This document shows, piece by piece, positions 23,092 through 32,596 of a DNA stretch of 37,468 nucleotides; the stretch's first letter is position 1, and the number at the start of each line of letters is the position of its first letter. The notes beneath the pieces are model-generated. The model saw only the letters and a list, made by a program, of their open reading frames with translations, searched no databases and was not told the DNA's origin. The stretch lies in assembly GCA_902520645.1 (NCBI GenBank), contig CABYOP010000008.1:1-37468 (forward strand), given 5' to 3'. Source of the DNA: an uncultured Pelagibacteraceae bacterium. Lineage in GTDB: Bacteria > Pseudomonadota > Alphaproteobacteria > Pelagibacterales > Pelagibacteraceae. The translations under genes and the position numbers were made by a program.

Positions 23092-23718
23092 ATGAATCAA
23101 AAAAACTCACTTGGGCTTAATAGTTGTTTTATGGATTTAGATGATCCAATACATTTATTCGATACTTGGATGGAAGAGGCAAAAAAAACTGAGCCAAATG
23201 ACCCAAACGCAGTAGCGTTGGCAACATCAAATAAAAACAACGTTCCTTCTGTAAGAATGGTCTTATTAAAAGACTTCAATCAAAATGGATTTGTATTTTA
23301 TACAAATTTAGATAGTCAAAAAGGACATGAATTAAAACAAAATCCAAATGTAGCAATGTGCTTTCATTGGAAAAGTTTACTAAGACAAATTAGAGTTAAT
23401 GGCACAGTTTCATTGGTGCCCAATGAGGTTGCAGATGATTACTATAATTCAAGAAGTTATGAAAGTAGAATTGGAGCATGGGCATCTAAACAGAGCAAAG
23501 AACTTAAAGACAGAGAACAGTTGGATAATTCTATCAAAGAATATAAAAAAAAATATGCAGATAAGAATAAGGTTCCACGACCAAATTATTGGTCAGGATG
23601 GAACTTATCTCCCTCAAGTATTGAATTCTGGCTTGATGGAGATAATAGAATTCATGAAAGATTAAAATATACAAAAAATTCTAAGGGAGAATGGATCAGA
23701 TCTCTTTTGAGCCCTTAA
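23092..23718 (+). CDS. pdxH: Pyridoxamine 5'-phosphate oxidase
   Basis: PNAVALATSNKNNVPSVRMVLLKDFNQNGFVFYTNLDSQKG; PRPNYWSGWNLSPSSIEFWLDGDNRIHERLKY. Confidence 0.96.
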   Translation: MNQKNSLGLNSCFMDLDDPIHLFDTWMEEAKKTEPNDPNAVALATSNKNNVPSVRMVLLKDFNQNGFVFYTNLDSQKGHELKQNPNVAMCFHWKSLLRQIRVNGTVSLVPNEVADDYYNSRSYESRIGAWASKQSKELKDREQLDNSIKEYKKKYADKNKVPRPNYWSGWNLSPSSIEFWLDGDNRIHERLKYTKNSKGEWIRSLLSP

Positions 23719-24728
23719 AAACTTCTAGATAAGCTAAATGTTGATAGATTTTTTAAAATTTCTTTTTCTTTAGTATCTTTAAAAACACTCAATGAATTTG
23801 AAGCAAGATTAATATAATGTTGAGCTTTCTGGTAGCACTCATTTATTATTTTGTGCTTGTTAATTAAAGAAATTATTTTATCTAAATCATCTTTATCTCT
23901 AATATCTTTACTGAACATATTAATTAAATTATTTTTTTGTTCGATCTCCAGCTTTTGATAAAGTAAAATTATTGGAAGTGTAATTTTTCCTTCAAAAAAA
24001 TCTTGTCCTATTTTCTTACCAAATGATTTAAGTTCAGCGTTGTAATCAAGTGTATCATCAGCAATTTGGAAAGTAAGTCCAAGATTTCTCCCATAAAATT
24101 CAAGTGCATCTTTTTCTTTTTTATTACTATCAGATAAAATTGCACCAACTTTTGTAGCTGCTGCAAACAATTCAGCAGTTTTTGCAGAAATAATTTTTAG
24201 ATAAGTCTCTTCCAACATATCTACTTCACCTTTATGTTGGAGCTGTAAAACTTCTCCTTGAGCTATTTTTGATGAAGTGGATGATAATAATTTCAGAACT
24301 TCTATGTTGCCATCTTCAACCATCATCTCAAAGCATCTACTTAGCAAATAGTCACCTACTAAAACTGACGAGTGATTATTCCAAATTTTATTTAAAGTTT
24401 CTTTTCCTCTCCTAACTTCACCCTCGTCTATAACGTCATCATGCATTAAAGTTGCACTATGAATTAATTCAACACATGCTGCTAAATTCACATCTCTTGA
24501 GCCTTTTGTATAACCACATAATTTTGCAGATCCTAAAGTTAGTAGAGCTCTAAGCCTTTTACCACCAGTTTTCATATGATAGTCAGTCATCTTTTGAACT
24601 AGCTCTACATCGCTAATTAATTTAGTTTTAATTTTTTCCTCAGTTAAAATAAGCTTGTCTTCAAGAGAATCCTTTAACTGAAAATATGAATTATTTATCT
24701 GATTTTTAAGCTGAACGACTGATCCCAT
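23715..24728 (-). CDS. ispB: Long-chain polyprenyl (octaprenyl-type) diphosphate synthase
   Basis: GGKRLRALLTLGSAKL, ATLMHDDVIDEGEVRRGKETLNKIWNNHSSVLVGDYLLSRCFEMM, FQIADDTLDYNA. Confidence 0.92.
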   Translation of the reverse strand: MGSVVQLKNQINNSYFQLKDSLEDKLILTEEKIKTKLISDVELVQKMTDYHMKTGGKRLRALLTLGSAKLCGYTKGSRDVNLAACVELIHSATLMHDDVIDEGEVRRGKETLNKIWNNHSSVLVGDYLLSRCFEMMVEDGNIEVLKLLSSTSSKIAQGEVLQLQHKGEVDMLEETYLKIISAKTAELFAAATKVGAILSDSNKKEKDALEFYGRNLGLTFQIADDTLDYNAELKSFGKKIGQDFFEGKITLPIILLYQKLEIEQKNNLINMFSKDIRDKDDLDKIISLINKHKIINECYQKAQHYINLASNSLSVFKDTKEKEILKNLSTFSLSRSF

Positions 24729-24842
24729 ATAAAATTTAAACTAGTATAATTAACTTTTATTTATTACTTATCAATTGACGCACCTTATTCTTCAATTATA
24801 AGTAGTCTTTATATTCAACTAATAAATCTATAAGAAATATTT

Positions 24843-25646
24843 ATGTTCTCTTTTTTTAAAAAGAAAAAAATAGTAGCTCATTTAAAACTCAGTGGTGTGA
24901 TAGGAAATGCAGGAAAATTTAAACAAGGGATAGATTTTGCTGGCCAAGAAGAGATAATTAAAAAAGCTTTTTCATTGAAAAAAGCTAAATGTGTTGCAAT
25001 TACTATAAATTCACCAGGTGGATCTCCTGTTCAATCCCATCTAATTTATAGCTTTATAAGGCAACAAGCAAAAAAAAATAACAAACAAGTAATAGTATTT
25101 GCAGAGGATGTAGCCGCGTCTGGAGGCTATCTTATTGCATGTGCTGGGGATGAAATTTATGCAAACTCAAGTTCTATTATAGGATCAATTGGAGTTATTT
25201 ATTCGTCATTTGGTTTTACAGAATTAATAAAAAAAATTGGTGTTGAGAGAAGAGTTCATACAGCTGGTAAAAATAAAAGCACTCTTGATCCTTTTCTTGA
25301 AGAAAAAAATGAAGATATAGAGAGACTTAAAAACATTCAGTTAGACTTACATAAAGATTTTATAGATGTTGTCGAAAAAAGTAGAGGTACTAAATTAAAA
25401 AAATCTGAAGTTGAACTTTTTTCAGGTGAATTTTGGTCAGGTAGTAAATCAAAAACATTAGGATTAGTAGATGGAATAGGAAACGCTCATGAAATTTTGA
25501 AAGAAAAATTTGGAGATGACGTGATAATTAAAAAATTTGAAAAGACCAAAGGATGGTTAAGTCAAAAACTTTCTTCCTCTAATCAAATAGATCAATTTGC
25601 AAATATTTTAGATGAGAGGTCAATCTGGCAAAGATATGGTTTCTAA
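24843..25646 (+). CDS. S49-family serine peptidase (SppA/SohB-like)
   Basis: [58 protein letters not shown]. Confidence 0.92.
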   Translation: MFSFFKKKKIVAHLKLSGVIGNAGKFKQGIDFAGQEEIIKKAFSLKKAKCVAITINSPGGSPVQSHLIYSFIRQQAKKNNKQVIVFAEDVAASGGYLIACAGDEIYANSSSIIGSIGVIYSSFGFTELIKKIGVERRVHTAGKNKSTLDPFLEEKNEDIERLKNIQLDLHKDFIDVVEKSRGTKLKKSEVELFSGEFWSGSKSKTLGLVDGIGNAHEILKEKFGDDVIIKKFEKTKGWLSQKLSSSNQIDQFANILDERSIWQRYGF

Positions 25647-26520
25647 AAATAAAAAAAAACAAAAACCAAAATTTCAAACTTTTCAAGAAACTATTTTAAA
25701 TCTTCAAAAATTTTGGAGTAAACAAGGGTGTATTATTCTTCAGCCGTACGACATGGAAGTTGGAGCTGGTACGTTCCATCCTGCTACAACTCTAAGATCA
25801 TTGGGTTCTCAACCATGGAAAGCCGCTTATGTCCAGCCATCAAGAAGACCAACTGATGGTAGATATGGTGAAAATCCTAATAGACTTCAACATTACTATC
25901 AGTTTCAAGTTTTGATTAAACCTTCTCCTGAAAATATAAAAAAGCTATATCTAAATAGTCTTACTGCAATTGGAATTCATCACAATGATCATGATATCAG
26001 ATTTGTAGAAGATGACTGGGAAAGTCCTACATTAGGTGCAGCTGGTTTGGGTTGGGAAATTTGGTGTGATGGAATGGAAATTACTCAATTCACTTACTTT
26101 CAACAGATGGCGGGTTATGAATGTAAACCAGTCTCTGTGGAGATTACTTATGGTTTAGAGAGGATCTGTATGTTTACCCAGCAACAAAAAAATGTTTACG
26201 ATTTGTTGTGGAATGATGAGAATGTTAAATACAGAGAGGTTTTTCATCAGGCTGAAAAAGAGTTTTCTGCTTATAATTTCGAGCATGCCAATGTCGAGCA
26301 ATTATTCAAAATGTTTGATATGCATGAGTCAGAAGCAAAATCTTTAGTTGAAAAAAAAGTTTCACTACCTGCGTACGATCAATGTTTAAAAGCAAGCCAT
26401 GTGTTTAATGTATTAGATGCCAGGGGGGCAATAAGTGTTGCACAAAGAGCAGGTTATATTGGAAGAATTCGTGATATTACTAAATCTGCTGCTGGAATTT
26501 GGATAGATAGTCAAAATTAA
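25636..26520 (+). CDS. glyQ: Glycyl-tRNA synthetase alpha subunit
   Basis: [42 protein letters not shown]; start placed at the internal Met (MVSKNKKKQ); the track start 25612 gives only 8 extra residues inside the upstream gene. Confidence 0.96.
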   Translation: MVSKNKKKQKPKFQTFQETILNLQKFWSKQGCIILQPYDMEVGAGTFHPATTLRSLGSQPWKAAYVQPSRRPTDGRYGENPNRLQHYYQFQVLIKPSPENIKKLYLNSLTAIGIHHNDHDIRFVEDDWESPTLGAAGLGWEIWCDGMEITQFTYFQQMAGYECKPVSVEITYGLERICMFTQQQKNVYDLLWNDENVKYREVFHQAEKEFSAYNFEHANVEQLFKMFDMHESEAKSLVEKKVSLPAYDQCLKASHVFNVLDARGAISVAQRAGYIGRIRDITKSAAGIWIDSQN

Positions 26521-26522
26521 AA

Positions 26523-28592
26523 ATGTCTGAATTTTTTTTAGAACTATTTAGCGAGGAAATACCTGCGAGTCTTCAAAAAAATTTAAGAGAAAACTTATTA
26601 AAATCTTTTAATGATTTTTTTGAAGAAAAATTTATTTCATTTAAAAGAAGTTCTTCATATTCTACACCAAATAGATTGGTGATATTGTTTGAGGGGGTCC
26701 AAAAACAAGCAGTTCTTAAATCTGAGGAAATTAGAGGTCCAAGCACAAAAGCCCCTGAATTAGCTATAGAAGGCTTTATACGTGCAAATAAAATTTTAAA
26801 ACAAAATCTCTATGAAAAAGAAACAGAAAAAGGTAGCTTTTTCTTCTTTAAAACAAAATCAAAAAAACTTTATACACATGAATTATTAGAGGAGTTTGTT
26901 CCAAAAATATTAAATAAAATTCAATGGAAAAAATCAATGCGCTGGGGAGATTTTGCCTTAAATTGGGGCAGACCATTGAAATCTATTTTGGCAATATTTA
27001 ATAAAAAAACATTAATTTTTAACTTTCATCACATTCAATCATCTAATTTAACCTATATAGATAAAGATTTTGAAGAAAATAGAAAAAAATTTTCTAATTT
27101 TAAGGAATATAAAAATTTCTTCAAAAAGGAAAAAATTACAATTGATCCTGTTGAAAGAAAAAAAATTATACAAAAAAAATTTCATTTAATTTTAAAAAAG
27201 AAAAATATTATTATAGAGCAAAATCCAAAGTTGTTAGAAGAAGTTGTTGATTTAATAGATCAACCTAATGTTCTTGTTTGTCAGTTTGATAAAAAGTTTT
27301 TAAAAATACCTAAAGAGATTTTAATAATCACTATGCAATACCATCAAAAATATTTCCCCACTTTTGATAATAAGGGAAATATTACTAACGAATTTTTAGT
27401 AGTTTCAAACAAAAAAGATCAAAAAGGTTTAATAAAGCTAGGCAACGAGAGAGTAGTAGAGGCAAGACTTACTGATGCAGAATTCTTTTGGCAAAAAGAT
27501 AAATCTCAAAACTTAGTAAAACAAGTCTCAAATTTAAAATCTATGAATTTTTTTAAAGGATTGGGAAGTTATTTTGATAAAGTTCAAAGAATGAGAAAGC
27601 TTGGAGGAATGCTTTCAGATGAACTATTAATAAGCAAAGAAAAAGTTGAGTTATCAGCATCAATTTCTAAAGTCGATTTATTATCGGAACTGGTAGGCGA
27701 GTTCCCTGAGCTTCAAGGGATTATGGGCGGTTATTTTTCTGAGGCACAAGGCTTTGAGAAGGACATAGCATTATCAATAAGTGAACAATATTTACCTTTA
27801 GGGTCAGGGTCTAAGGTTCCCAAAAAACCTTTTAGTGTAGCATTAGCACTATCAGATAAAATAGACACTCTAGTTGGTTTTTTTGGAATTAACCACAAGC
27901 CAACGAGTTCTAAAGACCCATTTGCTCTTAGAAGATTAGCTCTAGGAGTAATTAGAACAATTATTGAAAATAAAAATAACATTAAAATAAAAGCTTTGAT
28001 CAACTATTCAGCTTCACTTTATATAGATCAAGGCTTTAAATTTGAAAATAAACTTTTACAAAAAGAACTTTCTGAATTTTTATTGGACCGATTAAAATTT
28101 TATATGAAGGAGAAAAATATTCGAAATGATATTATTCAAGCATCCATTAATTCACATAATTTAGACCAACCCGTAATAATTTTTGAAAAGGCAAAATATC
28201 TAGACAAAATAATTTCTAAATCAAACGGATACGAACTAATATCAAGTTACAAAAGAGCCTCAAACATTTTGGAGAATGAGTTGAAAGGACAGAATTTTGA
28301 ACTTTCAAATACAACTGACCCTGGTATTTTTAAAACAGATTTTGAAAAAAATTTGTTTAAAAAAATAAATGATCTAAGGAAATATTTTTCTTCGATTAAT
28401 AAAGATGAAGTTTATTCTCAAACTCTAGATAATTTGATAGATTCAAAAAAGGTAATCAATGATTTTTTTGATAATGTAATAGTCAATGACATTGACCCTG
28501 GTATTCGAAAAAATAGACTAGAACTTATTCAAATCTTATGTAAAACCTTCAACAACTATGTTAATTTTTCTTTAGTAGACTCCCAAAAATGA
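26523..28592 (+). CDS. glyS: Glycyl-tRNA synthetase beta subunit
   Basis: MSEFFLELFSEEIPASLQ; EFPELQGIMGGYFSEAQG; DPFALRRLALGVIRTI; directly after glyQ. Confidence 0.97.
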   Translation: MSEFFLELFSEEIPASLQKNLRENLLKSFNDFFEEKFISFKRSSSYSTPNRLVILFEGVQKQAVLKSEEIRGPSTKAPELAIEGFIRANKILKQNLYEKETEKGSFFFFKTKSKKLYTHELLEEFVPKILNKIQWKKSMRWGDFALNWGRPLKSILAIFNKKTLIFNFHHIQSSNLTYIDKDFEENRKKFSNFKEYKNFFKKEKITIDPVERKKIIQKKFHLILKKKNIIIEQNPKLLEEVVDLIDQPNVLVCQFDKKFLKIPKEILIITMQYHQKYFPTFDNKGNITNEFLVVSNKKDQKGLIKLGNERVVEARLTDAEFFWQKDKSQNLVKQVSNLKSMNFFKGLGSYFDKVQRMRKLGGMLSDELLISKEKVELSASISKVDLLSELVGEFPELQGIMGGYFSEAQGFEKDIALSISEQYLPLGSGSKVPKKPFSVALALSDKIDTLVGFFGINHKPTSSKDPFALRRLALGVIRTIIENKNNIKIKALINYSASLYIDQGFKFENKLLQKELSEFLLDRLKFYMKEKNIRNDIIQASINSHNLDQPVIIFEKAKYLDKIISKSNGYELISSYKRASNILENELKGQNFELSNTTDPGIFKTDFEKNLFKKINDLRKYFSSINKDEVYSQTLDNLIDSKKVINDFFDNVIVNDIDPGIRKNRLELIQILCKTFNNYVNFSLVDSQK

Positions 28593-31264
28593 AAAAACTA
28601 ATTTTAAATTTTAAATCTAAAGATAGCAAAAAAATTAAAATCCCCAGAAATTTTTTGGGTGGAAAAGGTGCAAATCTATCAGAAATGGGTCGGATGGGAT
28701 TACCAGTTCCACCTGGATTTACTATTTCTACAAAAGTATGCGATATATTTTATAAAGATAAAAAAAAACTTAATAAAAGTGTAATCACATCAATTAAAAA
28801 AGAGTTAAAGTCTGTTGAAAAAGAAGTTTCAAAAAAATTTGGTGATTTAAAAAATCCATTATTACTATCAGTTAGATCTGGAGCAAGAGTTTCTATGCCT
28901 GGTATGATGGATACAATTTTAAATTTAGGATTAAATGATAAAACTGTTGAAGCACTTAAATCAAAAACCTCACATGGTCGATTTGCTAAAGATAGCTATA
29001 GAAGATTTATTCAAATGTATGGCAATGTAGTGATGGGTGTTGAAGGATATCATTTTGAGGAATTAATAGAGAATTATAAACTTACAAAAGGTGTCTTGCT
29101 GGACACTGATTTAGATGAAAATGACTGGGATGGACTAATTGAAGATTTTAAAAGGACAGTTAAGGAAAGAGCAAATAAAGATTTTCCACAAGATGTTCAT
29201 GAACAATTATTGGGAGCAATCAGTGCAGTATTTCTGTCTTGGGATAGTAAGAGAGCAAAGGTCTATAGAAAATTAAATCATATACCTGCAGAGTGGGGTA
29301 CAGCAGTTAATGTTCAATCTATGGTTTTTGGAAACATGGGCGATGACTGTGCAACAGGTGTGGTTTTCACTAGAAATCCATCAGATGGTGCAAACGAAAT
29401 TTATGGAGAATATTTAATTAATGCACAAGGAGAGGATGTTGTGGCTGGTACAAGAACACCACAATATATAACTAAAAAAGCAAGACAAAATGCTAAAGTT
29501 AAAGCTCCATCAATGGAGGAGTCTATGCCCAAAGTTTATAAGCAACTTTATAAGATCCTAAAAAAATTAGAAAAGCATTACAAAGATATGCAAGATGTAG
29601 AGTTTACAGTTGAAAATAAAAAACTTTGGATGCTTCAAACACGTTCTGGGAAAAGAACTGCAAAATCTGCAGTTAAAATTGCTGTTGACATGGTAAAAGA
29701 AAAATTAATTTCAAAAAAAGAGGCTGTGCTTAGAATTGATCCTCACTCACTTGATACACTCCTCCATCCAACTCTAGATGAAAAAAGTACAATTAAGGTA
29801 ATCGCAAAAGGTTTGCCTGCCTCACCAGGTGCCGCTAGTGGTAAAGTCGTATTTACATCTGAAGAAGCAGAAAGGCTAACATCAATTATGCAGGATACAA
29901 TATTGGTTAGGGTAGAAACCTCACCTGAAGATATACAGGGAATGCATGCAGCTAAAGGTATTTTAACTGCAAGAGGTGGTATGACAAGTCATGCGGCCGT
30001 TGTAGCAAGAGGAATGGGAAGACCGTGTGTTTCTGGATCAAGTGAAATTGATATTAATTATGAAAAGAAGTCATTTAAAACATCATCGATGGAAATTAAA
30101 GAGGGAGATATAATTACAATAGATGGTTCAACAGGAAGAATAATCGAAGGTAGTGTTGCAACTTTAAAGCCAGAAATATCTGGTGATTTTTCAAAATTAA
30201 TGTCCTGGGCAGATAGTTATAGAAAATTAAATATAAGAACAAACTCTGAGACTTCAAAAGATACTAAAACCGCAAAAGATTTTGGTGCTGAGGGCATTGG
30301 ACTTTGCAGAACTGAGCATATGTTTTTTGATGAGGAGAGAATTTTATCAGTAAGGGAAATGATTCTTTCTAAAACTAAAGAGGACAGAGCTAAAGCTTTA
30401 GATAAACTTTTACCTCATCAAAAAAAAGATTTTACTGAAATTTTTAAGATTATGAATGGCTTGCCTGTTACAGTGAGATTATTAGATCCTCCTCTACATG
30501 AATTTTTACCAAAAACAAATAAAGAAATAAATGAATTAGCTGAAACTGTTAATCTTTCAATAAAAGAAGTTGAAACAAGAATAGAGGAACTTCACGAACA
30601 AAATCCAATGTTAGGTCATAGAGGTTGCAGATTAGCTATATCATTTCCTGAGATATATGAAATGCAATGTAGAGCAATTTTCGAAGCACTATGTGAGCTT
30701 AAAAAAAACAAAATTAAATCAGCTTTTCCAGAAATTATGATCCCATTGGTTTCTACAGAAACTGAAATTAAACTAATGAAAGATTTAGTTAAAAAAGTAG
30801 CAATTAAAGTTCAAAAAGAAAATAAATTAAAAATAGAATTTACTGTAGGAACAATGATTGAGCTTCCAAGAGCAGCTATTAAGGCAAAAGAAATAGCAAA
30901 ACATGCAGAATTTTTTAGTTTTGGTACCAATGATTTAACACAAACTACATTTGGAATAAGCAGAGATGATAGCGGTAAATTTTTAAATGATTACTTAGAA
31001 AATAAAATATTTTCTGTTGATCCTTTTGTTTCAATTGATGAGGGAGTATCAGATTTAGTTGAAATAGCTGTAAAAAAGGGAAGAGGACAAAACAAGAAAC
31101 TAAAGCTAGGTATTTGTGGTGAACATGGTGGGGATCCAAAAAGTATATTTTTTTGTGTTAAGGCAGGATTAGATTATGTTTCTTGCTCTCCATACAGAGT
31201 TCCCGTAGCTAGATTAGCTGCTGCGCAAGCAGAGCTAAAAAATTTATACAAAAATAATAAGTAA
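28589..31264 (+). CDS. ppdK: Pyruvate, phosphate dikinase
   Basis: 891 aa; GGKGANLSEMGRMGLPVPPGFT; phospho-His region GGMTSHAAVVARGMGRPCVSG; C-terminal GICGEHGGDPKSIFFCVKAGLDYVSCSPYRVPVARLAAAQAEL. Confidence 0.98.
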   Translation: MKKLILNFKSKDSKKIKIPRNFLGGKGANLSEMGRMGLPVPPGFTISTKVCDIFYKDKKKLNKSVITSIKKELKSVEKEVSKKFGDLKNPLLLSVRSGARVSMPGMMDTILNLGLNDKTVEALKSKTSHGRFAKDSYRRFIQMYGNVVMGVEGYHFEELIENYKLTKGVLLDTDLDENDWDGLIEDFKRTVKERANKDFPQDVHEQLLGAISAVFLSWDSKRAKVYRKLNHIPAEWGTAVNVQSMVFGNMGDDCATGVVFTRNPSDGANEIYGEYLINAQGEDVVAGTRTPQYITKKARQNAKVKAPSMEESMPKVYKQLYKILKKLEKHYKDMQDVEFTVENKKLWMLQTRSGKRTAKSAVKIAVDMVKEKLISKKEAVLRIDPHSLDTLLHPTLDEKSTIKVIAKGLPASPGAASGKVVFTSEEAERLTSIMQDTILVRVETSPEDIQGMHAAKGILTARGGMTSHAAVVARGMGRPCVSGSSEIDINYEKKSFKTSSMEIKEGDIITIDGSTGRIIEGSVATLKPEISGDFSKLMSWADSYRKLNIRTNSETSKDTKTAKDFGAEGIGLCRTEHMFFDEERILSVREMILSKTKEDRAKALDKLLPHQKKDFTEIFKIMNGLPVTVRLLDPPLHEFLPKTNKEINELAETVNLSIKEVETRIEELHEQNPMLGHRGCRLAISFPEIYEMQCRAIFEALCELKKNKIKSAFPEIMIPLVSTETEIKLMKDLVKKVAIKVQKENKLKIEFTVGTMIELPRAAIKAKEIAKHAEFFSFGTNDLTQTTFGISRDDSGKFLNDYLENKIFSVDPFVSIDEGVSDLVEIAVKKGRGQNKKLKLGICGEHGGDPKSIFFCVKAGLDYVSCSPYRVPVARLAAAQAELKNLYKNNK

Positions 31265-31286
31265 ATACTAACATTATAAATTAGTT

Positions 31287-32195
31287 CTATCTTTTTTTTA
31301 AAATTATTCCAAGGGCAACATCAGATCTAGTAAAAATAGATATTAATATTTGAAGTGGAAATAGAATAATGTTTAAAAAACTAAATCTTAATTCTTTTTT
31401 AAATTTCAACATATTTTGAATTGAGGTACCTAAAATAGGTATATTCATAGAATGAAATGTCAATTTAAAATCTTTATTAAAAGCTTTTGTAAAATTTTCT
31501 TTATTGAAATGGTTTATATGATGAGGCAAACATAATTGTGCATAATTATTTCTAAAAATTTTAAGAAAGATATTTGATTTTATACTGTGATTAGGTATTT
31601 CAACATAAATTGTTCCATCTTTCGATATTTTTTTACTTAAATTTTTAATATATCTTTTTGGATTAGGACAGTGTTCCAACACATGTCTTAGTAAAATTAT
31701 GTCAAATTTTATTTTTTTTTTTTCTAACATTTTATAATTAAGATATTTAATATTTTTTTTTAAATTAGATGGTTTTTGTAAACTTATATCACTTGCAAAA
31801 AGTCTATTTTGATTTTTGCTAAAATAATTAATAAGATAACCATCTCCTACACCATAGTCCAGAATATTTAATTTTTTTTTTTTTATATTTAAAAAAACTA
31901 TTTTCTCAATTTTTTTTACTTGAAATATACGTAACTTATGAAAAAAATTAACTAAAAAATCAAACTTATATTTTATATCTTTTTTTTGATCTGAGCCTCC
32001 ATATTTATAAATTTCAGACCACGTAAAACTATTTGCTGGAATCTTATTTGTAAATTCACAATTACATTTTTTACATAAATTAATTCTAAATATATTTTTT
32101 AAAAATTTTTTTTCATAAATTGTTCTATTAAAATTATTTTCTTGATTACAATTAAAACATTTATATTTTGTAAATTTTAATTTATTGATCACCAT
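31287..32195 (-). CDS. SAM-dependent methyltransferase with N-terminal Cys-rich (putative zinc) motif
   Basis: N-terminal CFNC...CKKC; GxGxG-like ILDYGVGDGYLINYF; LLRHVLEHCPNPKRYIKNLSKKISKDGTIYVEIPN, as in Methyltransf_23-like proteins. Confidence 0.85.
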   Translation of the reverse strand: MVINKLKFTKYKCFNCNQENNFNRTIYEKKFLKNIFRINLCKKCNCEFTNKIPANSFTWSEIYKYGGSDQKKDIKYKFDFLVNFFHKLRIFQVKKIEKIVFLNIKKKKLNILDYGVGDGYLINYFSKNQNRLFASDISLQKPSNLKKNIKYLNYKMLEKKKIKFDIILLRHVLEHCPNPKRYIKNLSKKISKDGTIYVEIPNHSIKSNIFLKIFRNNYAQLCLPHHINHFNKENFTKAFNKDFKLTFHSMNIPILGTSIQNMLKFKKELRFSFLNIILFPLQILISIFTRSDVALGIILKKR

Positions 32196-32266
32196 AAGTT
32201 GTTAATTACATTTAAAAAAATTTAAGTCTATCGAAGATGTTCCTGCAACTATGTGGTGTGGCGTAA

Positions 32267-32353
32267 ATGGCATATATTAATTATGTGTCTTGTTCCCCTT
32301 ATAGAGTTCCAGTAGACAGATTAGCAGCAGCACAAGCAGAACTTAAAAAATAA
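32267..32353 (+). pseudogene. C-terminal relic of a second, divergent ppdK (about 28 codons)
   Basis: MAYINYVSCSPYRVPVDRLAAAQAELKK* matches the intact PpdK C-terminus DYVSCSPYRVPVARLAAAQAELKN; upstream reading frame is stopped (TAA just before the ATG). Confidence 0.88.
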
Positions 32354-32380
32354 TTATTTTTACGAGGGGGCATGTGTAGA

Positions 32381-32534
32381 ATGACTAATAAATCATTATT
32401 AACAGAAAATAAAGACTTTTGGAAACTTCAGAGTTGAAGTATTTGAAAGAGTTAGAGATTTAGGATTTAATAATAACCAATTGTATTTATTCATGGAAGA
32501 TAACCCTTCTATAGGTATGATAAATTTAAATTAA
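32381..32534 (+). pseudogene. Possible frameshifted remnant of a small ORF
   Basis: ATG at 32381 reads MTNKSLLTENKDFWKLQS*; another frame continues KTFGNFRVEVFERVRDLGFNNNQLYLFMEDNPSIGMINLN* to 32534, with protein-like composition but no good start. Suggestive only. Confidence 0.4.
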
Positions 32535-32596
32535 AACTAAACCCTAATATTAATATATTTGGATTATGAAAAATATATTTTAATTATTATCTTATA

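Noticed and set aside
19185-24728. Two polyprenyl synthases (ispA and ispB) considered as a duplication
   Set aside because: Sequences and chain-length motifs differ; bacteria normally carry both a short-chain and a long-chain synthase.
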